This document shows, one piece after another, positions 9,503-18,620 of a DNA stretch of 64,000 nt. Every line of letters starts with the position of its first letter. The stretch's first letter is position 1. The stretch is from Bradyrhizobium lablabi (lineage in GTDB: Bacteria > Pseudomonadota > Alphaproteobacteria > Rhizobiales > Xanthobacteraceae): assembly GCF_018129385.1 (NCBI RefSeq), contig NZ_JAFCLN010000002.1:1-64000 (forward strand), read 5' to 3'. The notes below the pieces were generated by a model. That model was given only the letters and a program-made list of their open reading frames with translations. It was not told the origin of the DNA and did not search any database. A program made the translations under genes and the position numbers.

Positions 9503-10750
9503 TCAGCGCTCGCGCAGCGCCTCGTCGCGCAGGGTGCGGGCGGGCTTGACCAGATAGTCCAGCACCGACTTCTCGCCGGTCAGGACCTCGACCGTGGTCA
9601 CCATGCCCGGAATGATCGGCAGGGGCTTTGCTTCGGTGCCGAGGTGGTTTTTCTCGGTGCGCACCATCACGCGATAGAAAGTCTCCTGCTTGTCGGGCTG
9701 CCTTTCCTTCTCGTCGATGATGGTGTCGGCGCTGATGCGCTCGACCTTGCCCTTCAGCGAGCCGTAGACGGAGGAATCGTAAGCGGAGATCTTGACCACC
9801 GCGTCCTGGCCGGGGCGGATGAATGCGATGTCCTGGGGACGAATGCGCCCCTCGACCAGCAAGGTGTCGTCGAGCGGGACGATGTCCATCACATTGGCGC
9901 CCGGCTGCACCACAGCGCCGACCGTCGTGACGTTCAGCTTGTTGACGATGCCATGCACCGGCGATTTCAGGTCGGTGCGCCTGACGCGGTCCTGCGCCGA
10001 CTTGATGTTCTCGTCGAGCACGGCGAGATCGGCCTTGGACTTGGCCAGATCCTCGTCGGCCTGGGACCGGAACGAGGCAACGGTGTTGGTGATCTTCGAT
10101 TGCGCTTCCGCGAGCTGGCCGCGCATTTCGGTGGCCTGCCGGTCGAGCCGCAGCATTTCGATTTCGGGCACGACCTTCTGCTCGTACAGCTTGCGCGTCA
10201 GCGTGAGCTCGCGATCGAGCAGTTTGAGCGTGCCGGTGAGCCGGGTCACCTGCTGGTTCAGCACGTCGACATCCTGCGCCACTTTCTGCGCGCGCATCTT
10301 GAACACGCTGGTTTCCGCGGCGACGGCGGAGGGAACGACGCTATCGAGCTGATCGGGGAAGGTGACTTCGTTGCGCCCGCGCGCCTCGGCATCGAGCCGC
10401 GCCACGCGCGCCGCCATGGCGGCGCGGCGCTCCCTGATTTCACCGAACTCGGCGGCGAACTTGGTGTCGTCGATGCGCATGAGGGACTGGCCCTGCTGCA
10501 CGATGGCGCCTTCCTGGATCAGGATCTCGCCGACGATTCCGCCTTCGAGCGTCTGCACGACCTGCATCTGCCGCGACGGCACGACCTTGCCGTTGCCGCG
10601 CTTGACCTCTTCAAGGACGGCGAAATGCGCCCAGGTCAGGAAGCAGACGAGAAGGGCGAGCGAGGCGGCCAGCAGCATGCGCGAGGTGCGCGGCGTGCGA
10701 AGCTTGGCCGCGGCGCGAATGTCATTCGCAAAGGCAAAATCACTTGACAT
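9503..10750 (-). CDS. Type I secretion membrane fusion protein (HlyD/LapC-like)
   Basis: 415 residues from the ATG at 10750. An in-frame extension upstream would lie inside the ABC gene and is less likely. One transmembrane segment (about residues 25-45) is followed by a biotinyl-lipoyl-like motif (TLEGGIVGEILIQEGA), a long periplasmic coiled coil (about 90-270) and a C-terminal beta-barrel region. It links the inner-membrane ABC exporter to the TolC channel. The start overlaps the end of the ABC gene by 11 bases, indicating translational coupling in a secretion operon. Confidence 0.93.
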   Translation of the reverse strand: MSSDFAFANDIRAAAKLRTPRTSRMLLAASLALLVCFLTWAHFAVLEEVKRGNGKVVPSRQMQVVQTLEGGIVGEILIQEGAIVQQGQSLMRIDDTKFAAEFGEIRERRAAMAARVARLDAEARGRNEVTFPDQLDSVVPSAVAAETSVFKMRAQKVAQDVDVLNQQVTRLTGTLKLLDRELTLTRKLYEQKVVPEIEMLRLDRQATEMRGQLAEAQSKITNTVASFRSQADEDLAKSKADLAVLDENIKSAQDRVRRTDLKSPVHGIVNKLNVTTVGAVVQPGANVMDIVPLDDTLLVEGRIRPQDIAFIRPGQDAVVKISAYDSSVYGSLKGKVERISADTIIDEKERQPDKQETFYRVMVRTEKNHLGTEAKPLPIIPGMVTTVEVLTGEKSVLDYLVKPARTLRDEALRER

Positions 10751-13007
10751 TGGACTTTGCCACGATGTTCGGCGTTGGCGCGCGATGGGGCTGGGCCGGG
10801 TTTTCGGTTGCGGCCGGTTTTCCCTGCAACAGCGCCAGCACCTTGTCACGCGGGCCATCCGCGACGAGGCGCCCGTTGTCGAACAGCAGCAGGCGGTCGA
10901 CCATGTTGAGCAGGGAAGGACGATGCGTCGAGATGATGATCGTCATTGCCTGCTCGCGCAGCGCTTTCAGCCTCTCGAGGAATTCGGCTTCGCTGCGAAC
11001 ATCGAAATGCGCGGTTGGCTCGTCCAGGAACAGCACCTTCGGCTTGCGGATCAGGACGCGCGCTAGTCCTATCGCCTGCTTCTGGCCGCCCGACAGGCTG
11101 CGGCCGCCCTCGGAGATCGGCATGTCGTAGCCCATCGGATGACCGGCGATGAAGCTCTCGACGCCCGACAGGCGCGCGGCGGCGAGCACCTCCTCGTCGG
11201 TGGCCTCAGGCTTGCCGAGCGCGATGTTGTCGCGCAGCTTGCCGAAGAACAGGTCGGTGTCCTGGAGAGCGAAGCCGATGCCGGTGCGCAGGTCGGAGGG
11301 ATCGTATTGGCGGGAATCCACGCCATCGACCAGGATGCGGCCTTCCTGGGCCTCGTAAAATCCGAGCAGCAGGCGGCCGACCGTTGTCTTGCCGGAGCCG
11401 ACGCGTCCGATAATGCCGATCCGTTCGCCGCCCTCGATGTGGAACGAGACCTTATCGAGCGCCTTGTTGGCGCCTTGCGGATAGGTGAAGCTGACATTTT
11501 CGAAATCGATGCGTCCCTCGCTGATCCGCCGCGTCACATAGGCGCGCCGCGGCGAACGCTCGCGATCCAGCGACATGATGCGGTCGATACCCTTGAGGGC
11601 GGTGAGCGTTTGCGTTCCTCGCGTGATCATCGCCGCAATGCCGGCGATCGGCGACAGAACGCGGCCGGCCAGCATATTGGCTGCCACGAGGGCGCCGACG
11701 GTCAATTTGCCGTCGAGGATGAGAAATACGCCGACAAGCAGCAGAAGCAGGCTGGTCAGCTGCTGGGCGGCGCTTGCGGCCGTCAGCGCCAGCGATGACC
11801 ACAGATGCACGGCCTCGCCGGAGCGCGCGGTAGCCGCAACGGAGCGCTCCCAGATCGTCTGCATGCGAGCCTCGGCGCCAGTGGCACGAACCGTCTCGAG
11901 GCCGCTCAAGGCCTCTACGAGGGCGCCGTGACGCGCCGAGGACTCGGCTTGCAACTGCTTCATCGCGCGATCGAGTGGGCGCTGTAGCACGAGGCCGAGC
12001 ACGATCATCATCGGCAGCATCAGCAGCGGAATCCAGGCGATCGGCCCTGCGATGATGAACAGCACGGCGATGAAGATCATCGCAAACAGAAGGTCGGTCA
12101 GCGAAACGATGCTGCCCGAGGTGAAGAATTCGCGAGCGGAATCGAAATCGCGGATCTGGTTGGCGACAATGCCGACGGACGTCGGCCGCTGCACCATCTT
12201 CACCGCCATCACATGCTCGAAAATGTTCGCGGCCAGCACCACGTCCACCGTCTTGCCGGTGACGTCGATCATGCGGCTGCGGACCGTGCGGAAGACGAAG
12301 TCGAATACGATGGCAAGCGCCATGCCGATCGCGAGCGCGACGAGTGAGGGAATGGCGCCGTTCGGCACGACGCGATCGTATACGCTCATCGTGAAAAGCG
12401 GCATCGCCAAAGCGAGCATGTTGATGAGGAGCGCGGCGAGGGCGATGTGCCCGTAGCTGCGCCAGTGCTGCTTGACCACCGACCAGAACCAGTGGTCGCG
12501 CGGCAGGTCGCCGGCATCGACGGCGCGTGCGTTCGATTCTGTGGCGGCCCTCACCAGGAAGGCGTAGCCCGTGTAGCCGGCCGCAACGGTCTGGAGCGGC
12601 CGCATTTCGGCGCTGTAAGGAGCAATCGAGGGATTGACCACCTTTACGGCCTTTTGCGCCGTATCGATTGCCATGAGAACGAGCGTCGTCCCGTTCTTCA
12701 TGATCAGGACGGCCGGAAGCACGATGGCCGGAATATCCTGGATCGGGCGGTTGACGGCCTCGGTTTCCAGCCCGGCCCGCTTGGCGGCCCGGTCGTAGAG
12801 GGCCACCGAGAGCCTTCCGTCGGTGATGGGGAGGCCGCCGAGCAACGCTTCCCGGCTTACCGCGCGTCCATGATATGCGGCCAGATAGGTCAGCGAGGCG
12901 GCGAGGGGATCATGCTGGGCTCCGCCCGTCTGGGCCGGCGCGGCCTTCCTCGAATCCGGCTGATCCTTTGGCGGGGCCGAGCCTGACTTTGGGGTCCGGA
13001 ATAACAA
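10740..13007 (-). CDS. Type I secretion ABC transporter with C39-like domain (LapB-like)
   Basis: 755 residues. The N-terminal C39-peptidase-like domain (about residues 30-165) lacks the catalytic cysteine, as in exporters that bind but do not cleave RTX substrates. A six-helix transmembrane region follows, then an ATPase with Walker A GRVGSGKTT (about 530), signature LSGGQ (about 636) and Walker B VLFLDEPT (about 655). The start is TTG at 13007 with a GAGG element about 9 bases upstream, so it is tentative. It lies between the TolC-like and HlyD-like genes and is the probable exporter of the adjacent adhesin. Confidence 0.93.
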   Translation of the reverse strand: MLFRTPKSGSAPPKDQPDSRKAAPAQTGGAQHDPLAASLTYLAAYHGRAVSREALLGGLPITDGRLSVALYDRAAKRAGLETEAVNRPIQDIPAIVLPAVLIMKNGTTLVLMAIDTAQKAVKVVNPSIAPYSAEMRPLQTVAAGYTGYAFLVRAATESNARAVDAGDLPRDHWFWSVVKQHWRSYGHIALAALLINMLALAMPLFTMSVYDRVVPNGAIPSLVALAIGMALAIVFDFVFRTVRSRMIDVTGKTVDVVLAANIFEHVMAVKMVQRPTSVGIVANQIRDFDSAREFFTSGSIVSLTDLLFAMIFIAVLFIIAGPIAWIPLLMLPMMIVLGLVLQRPLDRAMKQLQAESSARHGALVEALSGLETVRATGAEARMQTIWERSVAATARSGEAVHLWSSLALTAASAAQQLTSLLLLLVGVFLILDGKLTVGALVAANMLAGRVLSPIAGIAAMITRGTQTLTALKGIDRIMSLDRERSPRRAYVTRRISEGRIDFENVSFTYPQGANKALDKVSFHIEGGERIGIIGRVGSGKTTVGRLLLGFYEAQEGRILVDGVDSRQYDPSDLRTGIGFALQDTDLFFGKLRDNIALGKPEATDEEVLAAARLSGVESFIAGHPMGYDMPISEGGRSLSGGQKQAIGLARVLIRKPKVLFLDEPTAHFDVRSEAEFLERLKALREQAMTIIISTHRPSLLNMVDRLLLFDNGRLVADGPRDKVLALLQGKPAATENPAQPHRAPTPNIVAKSNVK

Positions 13008-13036
13008 AGCGGAAAGCCTCTAATCGAAAGCGAACA

Positions 13037-13065
13037 AGCCCCCGTGGCAATATGGGGCGGGGGCT
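13037..13065 (-). other. Intercistronic hairpin between the TolC-like and ABC genes
   Basis: A perfect 8-base stem, AGCCCCCG with CGGGGGCT, and a 13-base loop in the 186-base gap ahead of the ABC transporter start. No T-run follows in the direction of transcription, so it is not a standard terminator. It may stabilise or attenuate the message. Confidence 0.4.
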
Positions 13066-13193
13066 ACTGATCGGAAGATATAGTAATCCGCCAGCCGAAT
13101 CATTCACTTCGACGGTAACTTTCGTCGGACAGTTAACCCGGGAAACTACTGCCGCAGGGATCATTAATTCCCTGCAACATCCGGTCGAGAGGA

Positions 13194-14882
13194 TTATTGC
13201 CGGCGCACCGGGAAAACAGTCTGCAACCAGTACGGCTTGTCCTTGTCCGCTGACGCAAACGACATGGTTTGCGTGGCCGTCGGATCGACATGCGCCAGCG
13301 TCGTGTCGGGGCGCTGGCCACCCTTTTCAGCAAACCATTCCATGGCTCCCAGCATCCTCGCTGCGAATGCCCAGCGTGGCCAGCGATCCCTGAAACCATC
13401 CTGCGGCTCGGCGGCGGCATAGGCAGCTACGCCGGCGGCCGGACCACCCGTGGCAGGAATTTCCGTACGGAGCGGCTCCGATCCGCTCTGAGGCAGGTTG
13501 ATACGCAAGGTCGGAAGCTTGTACGGCACAAGACCGCCCATCGTATCAAGCGGTGCGGAATCGACCGGAGGAGGAGCCTTCAGATACTCGAGCAGGGTGC
13601 CCATCGCAGCGAGCAACTGATAGTCGGCGAATACGATAACGCCGCGCGATGACGTAAGCGACACGGCCGCGTTGAAATATTGATTTTGTGCGTTGAGAAG
13701 GTCGATGAGGGACCGCTGACCCAGTTCGTATTCCTTGTTGAAAGCCGAGATCGTCTTGCGGTCTGCTTCCAACTGACGGGTCAGCGCCGCGATGCGCGTT
13801 ACTGTGATGGTGCGCGCTGCCCAGGCCTTGTCGATCGATTCGAGCGCGTCGCGCTGCAGCCGTGCATGGCGCGCCGTGCTTTCCGTGTAGCGTTCGGCCA
13901 TTTCCGACCGGCGCCAGACGTCCTGGCCGCCGCGGAAGATATCCCACGACATCACCACCTTGCCGCTGTAGTCGTCATGCGTGACGCCCAGGTAGGGATA
14001 GGTGTTGTCGGCATGGGTCGCGCGGCCTTCCAGCGAAAATGTCGGCACAAACGCGCCATCTGTTACCCGGAACGCATGCTTGGCCGCATCGCGATCAGCC
14101 TGGGCCGCCAGAATAGTAGGATTGAAGCGAATGGCGGCCGCCAGCGCTTCGTCCCTGCTGCCGGGCAAACCGGCAAGCGGACCGGGAAAGCGCATATTGT
14201 ACGGCTCGAGCCCGACGACCTTGCGGTACTTTGCACGGGATTCATCCAGGCTCCGCCGGAATTCGGCCAGCGTTGCACGCGCGTTTTCCACGCGTTCACG
14301 CGCCTGCTCCAGATCGCCTTCGCCGGCTCGTCCGCCTGCAAAGCGGGAATTCACGTTTGAAAAGATCTTCTCGTGCGTGGCGACGTTCTGCTCGGCAAGG
14401 GTGATCAGCCGCATATACCGCGTCACGTCGACATAAGCTTCGGCCGCATCGAGGGCGATGAGTTCGGTGCGCTCCCTGACGCGGAATGCCGCCGCATTGA
14501 CGCGAGCCGACTGCCGCCAGATATCGTGGATGGAAGCAAAGCCATCGAACAGGATTTGCCGCACGACGACGGACGCCTGCGTACCGTTGCGCCACGCGCC
14601 ATTGCCTTGGACGGGAATCGGCTGGGCGGTCGAACTGGCTACCGCAGCGCTCTGGTCGAATTTTTCAGGACCGTAGCGGGCTTCGAGCCGTACCTGAGGA
14701 AGCAACGTGCTTTGCGTCTGCCTGAGTTCCGACTCAGTGGCGCGCCGATTCGCCGATGCTTCTCCAACACCAGGATTGGTCTGGACTGCCTGCTTGAGCG
14801 CGTCATTGATCGAAAATTCAGCTGCGCCCGCAGGGCTAAGGGCCAAAAATAGGCCAGCGACGGCAATATATGCGGACTTCAT
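13194..14882 (-). CDS. TolC-family outer membrane channel (LapE-like)
   Basis: 562 residues from the ATG at 14882, chosen because it opens directly with a signal peptide (MKSAYIAVAGLFLALSPAGA). The body has TolC-type duplicated helical and strand repeats, with alternating hydrophobic strands and long coiled coils (for example around NKEYELGQRSLIDLLNAQNQ). An unusual C-terminal tail of about 120 residues, rich in Pro, Gly and Ala, follows the last TolC segment. First gene of the minus-strand secretion array, so its upstream region probably carries the promoter. Confidence 0.9.
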   Translation of the reverse strand: MKSAYIAVAGLFLALSPAGAAEFSINDALKQAVQTNPGVGEASANRRATESELRQTQSTLLPQVRLEARYGPEKFDQSAAVASSTAQPIPVQGNGAWRNGTQASVVVRQILFDGFASIHDIWRQSARVNAAAFRVRERTELIALDAAEAYVDVTRYMRLITLAEQNVATHEKIFSNVNSRFAGGRAGEGDLEQARERVENARATLAEFRRSLDESRAKYRKVVGLEPYNMRFPGPLAGLPGSRDEALAAAIRFNPTILAAQADRDAAKHAFRVTDGAFVPTFSLEGRATHADNTYPYLGVTHDDYSGKVVMSWDIFRGGQDVWRRSEMAERYTESTARHARLQRDALESIDKAWAARTITVTRIAALTRQLEADRKTISAFNKEYELGQRSLIDLLNAQNQYFNAAVSLTSSRGVIVFADYQLLAAMGTLLEYLKAPPPVDSAPLDTMGGLVPYKLPTLRINLPQSGSEPLRTEIPATGGPAAGVAAYAAAEPQDGFRDRWPRWAFAARMLGAMEWFAEKGGQRPDTTLAHVDPTATQTMSFASADKDKPYWLQTVFPVRRQ

Positions 14883-15336
14883 ATGCCCTGTCCCCAATTC
14901 ACCCCAAAAAGAACCCAAACACACCGCAGTACGGCTCAAATCTAGTTCCATCGTACCAAGCTGGAACTGGTTCACCTATGACATTTCGGCCACACCGAAG
15001 CCGGAAGACTCCTCGACGTAAATGAACCGTTAACCCTTGTCCTTCCCGCTTTCAGACGGAAATACCTCTATCCGTCCGTGATAGGTAATAAGACACCGCA
15101 GCAGCTTGTGTGCGGCGGAGCTTCGCAAGCGGTTCCGAGCGAGCGAACGGCCTTCGCGCGTACAGCCCATAATCTCCAGATCACGGACAGGGCGCTTCGG
15201 CAAATCCCGCTTGTGAGCGATTCGCGTGCAGCCGTGCTTGTTTGCGTAGCTGCAACTGGATCGCCGACATGACCTTCGTTACTGTCGCTACAATCGGCCG
15301 AACGAGCCGACACAACGGGAAACGCGAGGGACAGCC
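14883..15336. other. Divergent intergenic region, no gene seen
   Basis: 454 bases between the divergent TolC-like and DapA-like genes. It should hold both promoters. I see no convincing reading frame, RNA gene or strong inverted repeat in it. Confidence 0.5.
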
Positions 15337-16245
15337 ATGAAGGTGCGACCGACCGGCGTCATACCGCCGATGACGACGCCGTTCACCAAAGACGGCGAGA
15401 TCGATCTCAAGCTCGTAGCACCCCAGGTCGACTGGCTGATCGGCGCCGGCAGTCACGGCATGGCAGCGGGCGGCTCGACCGGCGAGGGCCACACCCTCGA
15501 CCACGAGGAATATCGCGACCTGATGGCGGCGACGGTGGAGGCGGCAAGAGGCCGCGTACCCGTGATCGCCGGCATCATCGTCGACTCCACCCGCGATGCG
15601 ATCCGTCGCGGCAAGCTGGTGCGCGACATGGATGTCGCCGCGCTACAGGTCACGCCGGTGCACTATCTGTTCAAGCCGGACGAGCAGGCGATGGTCGATC
15701 ATTTCCGCCGCATGGCTGACGAGACCGGCATGCCGATCATCATCTACAACGTGGTGCCGTGGTCGTATCTCTCGCCGGCGCTGCTCACCCGCATCATGAA
15801 CGAGGTGCCGCTGGTGGTCGGCGTCAAGCAGAGCGCGGGCGATCTGAAACTGTTCGCCGACCTCATGATGATGGCGCCCGACAAACTGATTTACAGCGCC
15901 GTCGATGCGCTGATGTATCCGTCCTACGCGCTCGGCGCGCACGGATCGATCGCGGCGATCCTGTCCGCCGCGCCCCATGCGTCGGTAGAGCTGTGGGATG
16001 CCGTCAAGGCCGGCGACCATGCACGCGCGCTCGAACTGCACAAGAAGCTGCTGACGCTGTGGAACGCGATCATCGCCGACAACCTGCCGGCCTGCACGCG
16101 CTATTCGCAAACGCTCCAGGGGCTGCCGAAAACCTGGTCGCGACAGCCGATGCCGGAAGCATCGAGCGCGCAGCAGGTGGCGATCCGCACCGCGCTGGAA
16201 GGACTTGGCGCATTGGGCGGCCAACGCGTCGAGGCGGCGGAATAA
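15337..16245 (+). CDS. DapA-family Schiff-base aldolase/lyase
   Basis: 302 residues with the TIM-barrel hallmarks of dihydrodipicolinate synthase/N-acetylneuraminate lyase enzymes: GGSTGEGHTL pyruvate-binding loop (45-54), Tyr137 in IIYNVV and the Schiff-base Lys164 in VGVKQSAGD. Being paired with a downstream SDR rather than lysine genes suggests catabolism of a sugar acid or keto acid, not lysine synthesis. The substrate cannot be read from sequence. Confidence 0.85.
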   Translation: MKVRPTGVIPPMTTPFTKDGEIDLKLVAPQVDWLIGAGSHGMAAGGSTGEGHTLDHEEYRDLMAATVEAARGRVPVIAGIIVDSTRDAIRRGKLVRDMDVAALQVTPVHYLFKPDEQAMVDHFRRMADETGMPIIIYNVVPWSYLSPALLTRIMNEVPLVVGVKQSAGDLKLFADLMMMAPDKLIYSAVDALMYPSYALGAHGSIAAILSAAPHASVELWDAVKAGDHARALELHKKLLTLWNAIIADNLPACTRYSQTLQGLPKTWSRQPMPEASSAQQVAIRTALEGLGALGGQRVEAAE

Positions 16246-16276
16246 GAAGCGCGGACAAGAAAGGTCAAACAATCCA

Positions 16277-17245
16277 ATGAAGGATTTTGCAGGGAAGATT
16301 GCCGTCATCACCGGCGGCGGTACGGGCATGGGCCGTGAACTGGCGCGCCAACTCGTTGCCGAAGGCTGCAATGTCGCGATGTGCGACGTCTCGGCCGAGG
16401 CAATGGCCGAGACCAAGCGGCTGTGCGAGGTCGAAAGACTGCCGCAGGGGCTGCGCATCACCACCCACATCGCCGACGTCTCGATCGAGGATCAGCTCAA
16501 GCGCTTTCGCGACGAGCTGATCGAGCAGCAGGCCACCGACAAGATCCATCTCCTGTTCAACAACGCCGGCATCGGCGGCGGCGGCAGCCTGTTCACCAAT
16601 ACCCGCGAGCAGTGGGAACGCACCTTCAACATCTGCTGGGGCGGGGTCTATCTCGGAGTCCGCACCTTCCTGCCGCTGTTGATGAAGGCGGACGAGGCGC
16701 ACATCGTCAACACCTCCAGCGTCAACGGGTTTTGGGCGTCCGTCGGCATGGGCGTCGCACACACCGCCTATTCGGCGGCGAAATTCGCGGTGAAGGGATT
16801 TACCGAGGCGCTGATCAACGATCTACGTCTGAACGCGCCGCACATCAAATGCTCTGTCGTGATGCCCGGGCATATCGGCACCTCGATCGTCTCCAACTCC
16901 CGCAAAATCCAGAGCGGCAGCGAGTCGGGTCAATTGAGCTCCAACGAGATTCTGGCGACGCGGCAGCGGCTGAAAGGCATGGGCATCGATACCGGGCCGA
17001 TGTCCGACGACGATATCCAGCAGATCGCGCTCGACCGTGCGCGGACGTTCCTGGAGCAGGCCCCGACCACCGCCGCAGCGGCAGCGAAAGTCATACTGGA
17101 CGGCGTCAAGGCCGACCGCTGGCGCATTCTGGTCGGCGATGACGCCCACAGGCTTGATGAGCGCGTCCGGCAGATGCCGGAACGCGCCTATGAGCCGGAG
17201 TTTTATCAGAGCTTCGTCCAGGAGGCGGGCTGGCGGCTCGGCTGA
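16277..17245 (+). CDS. SDR-family oxidoreductase
   Basis: 322 residues from the ATG at 16277; an earlier in-frame start would overlap the preceding gene. It has the cofactor motif TGGGTGMG (residues 12-19), NNAGIGGGG, a catalytic Ser in NTSSVNGF and YSAAK as the YxxxK motif. It follows the aldolase by 31 bases and probably forms a two-gene operon with it. The substrate is unknown. Confidence 0.88.
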   Translation: MKDFAGKIAVITGGGTGMGRELARQLVAEGCNVAMCDVSAEAMAETKRLCEVERLPQGLRITTHIADVSIEDQLKRFRDELIEQQATDKIHLLFNNAGIGGGGSLFTNTREQWERTFNICWGGVYLGVRTFLPLLMKADEAHIVNTSSVNGFWASVGMGVAHTAYSAAKFAVKGFTEALINDLRLNAPHIKCSVVMPGHIGTSIVSNSRKIQSGSESGQLSSNEILATRQRLKGMGIDTGPMSDDDIQQIALDRARTFLEQAPTTAAAAAKVILDGVKADRWRILVGDDAHRLDERVRQMPERAYEPEFYQSFVQEAGWRLG

Positions 17246-17246
17246 A

Positions 17247-17774
17247 CTATACTCTCGCCGCCCGCGGTCGCGCGCTTGGCCGGTAGGCGAGGCGGGTGTG
17301 ACCAAGGCAATAAGGCTGGCCGTCGAGCGGAAGGTTACCGCAGAAGCAGAAATCCTCTGCGCCTGGCGTGCTGATCGGCCAGCGGCACCGCTCCTTGCTG
17401 AGTTCAAACAGCGAGCAGCGGCGCTCGCTGACAACGGGCCCATCGAGGGATAGCGGATCTTCATACAGCGCCTTCAGGAGCTGATACTGCAATCGCGGCA
17501 CCGATCGCGCGGTGCCGCGCTCCTTCGCGGGCTTTTTCGCGCGAGACTCGGCGGAGATGGTCCTGCCGCGGGTCAGGCCGAGCCGGGAGAGTTTGCCGAT
17601 CACGGCATTGCGGCTGACCCCGATATCAACGGCAATCTGACGGCAGGAGAGACCTGCTTGAAAATGGGTCTTCAGGAGTTCAATGCGTTCGTCGGTCCAG
17701 GTCGGTAGATTTGCAAACATGAGACGGTCCCAATTCTTGGTGAGCCGCCGAGTTCCTTCCTGCCCCCTGGTCAT
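17247..17774 (-). CDS. GcrA-family cell-cycle regulator-like protein
   Basis: The N-terminal helix-turn-helix part matches GcrA (WTDERIELLKTHFQAG, then SRNAVIGKLSRLGL). The C-terminus keeps the GcrA cysteine/histidine pattern (CRWP, DFCFCG, PYCLGH, AY). GcrA works with CcrM methylation and sigma70 to control cell-cycle genes in alphaproteobacteria. The start at 17774 overlaps the upstream stop as ATGA behind a GGGAG element, giving 175 residues; the family's usual start would be the ATG at 17720 just before WTDER. The HTH is divergent from canonical GcrA, so this may be a paralogue. Confidence 0.82.
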   Translation of the reverse strand: MTRGQEGTRRLTKNWDRLMFANLPTWTDERIELLKTHFQAGLSCRQIAVDIGVSRNAVIGKLSRLGLTRGRTISAESRAKKPAKERGTARSVPRLQYQLLKALYEDPLSLDGPVVSERRCSLFELSKERCRWPISTPGAEDFCFCGNLPLDGQPYCLGHTRLAYRPSARPRAARV

Positions 17775-17968
17775 GCTCTCCCGTTGTCGCGGATCGACAG
17801 CAGCCCGTCCTTGATGGCGAGCCGGATGCCTTCCTCGATCAGGGTTCTTGCAACGCCGGGAACGCTTGTGCCGTGGGTGCCCTGTTTCACCAGTTTCTCG
17901 AGATAACCGATGGTCGAGAGCGCCAACGTGACCGGAACGCGGTCGGTTTCGGCTTTTTCTGTAGCCAT
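17771..17968 (-). CDS. Small ribbon-helix-helix-like protein
   Basis: 65 residues with a beta-strand-like start (VPVTLALS) followed by two predicted helices (TIGYLEKLVKQG, then GVARTLIEEGIRLAIKDG). The pattern resembles RHH DNA-binding proteins. Its TGA overlaps the ATG of the GcrA-like gene, so the two are translationally coupled. The family assignment rests on pattern only. Confidence 0.6.
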   Translation of the reverse strand: MATEKAETDRVPVTLALSTIGYLEKLVKQGTHGTSVPGVARTLIEEGIRLAIKDGLLSIRDNGRA

Positions 17969-18027
17969 GGAGAACGCTAACTTTTAATCGGTGTACTGAA
18001 AAGTATCTATTTAGACTCTATTAAGTA

Positions 18028-18047
18028 CTGTTGCCGTGTGTCAACAG
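18028..18047. promoter_or_regulatory. Inverted repeat upstream of the RHH-GcrA-like pair
   Basis: CTGTTG, eight bases, CAACAG: a perfect 6-base inverted repeat 60 bases upstream of the RHH-like start. It lies in an AT-rich stretch (about 17975-18030) that is the likely promoter. It may be an operator; the binding protein is not known. Confidence 0.35.
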
Positions 18048-18251
18048 ACTCTTCCGAACTGCCTAGCTCGTTGGAATCGTGACGAAAAAAGCGGTGCGCC
18101 GCCGGACTCAGGCGCGTGGCACTCCCCAAACACCGTAAAGTCACGGTGGGTTGGCCGTCAGACCTGCGGCGAAACATCCGGCCAGCCCCATGAAATCGGG
18201 ATTGCTTCGCTTCACCGTCAATGACGATGATGCGGCTGGTGGACAGGCGCG

Positions 18252-18599
18252 ATGACGGTAACGAACGGTCTCTATTCCATTCGAATCGAGATGACGGATG
18301 GCGGGCATGGCCACGCCACCGGCATCATCGTACTGCGCGACGGCATGATCGCGGGCGGTGATTCATATTTCTATTACACCGGCTCCTACAGCGCGGGCGC
18401 GGGCAAGTGGCGTGGCGAGCTGACGACCTATCAGCACGCCAAATCCACGGGCGCGGTGTTGCTGTTTGGCGGCCGCGAGGTCACGTGCGGATTCACCGGC
18501 AACTATTCGGGCGACGCCGCCGATGTGAGCGGAACGGCGCTGGTCGGCAAGACCAGCGTGCTGTTTCAAGCGAAGCTGAAGCTGCAATCGGCGATGTGA
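18252..18599 (+). CDS. GrlR-like small protein
   Basis: 115 residues resembling the GrlR fold: GLYSIRIEMTDGGHGHATGI, then GGDSYFYYTGSY and a run of short strands. In enteropathogens GrlR is a lipocalin-like repressor partner of the type III secretion regulator GrlA. Rhizobial homologues occur without such systems and their role is unknown. No secretion genes of that type are seen here. Confidence 0.6.
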   Translation: MTVTNGLYSIRIEMTDGGHGHATGIIVLRDGMIAGGDSYFYYTGSYSAGAGKWRGELTTYQHAKSTGAVLLFGGREVTCGFTGNYSGDAADVSGTALVGKTSVLFQAKLKLQSAM

Positions 18600-18620
18600 G
18601 CGCAGCCGCCAGTCGACACG

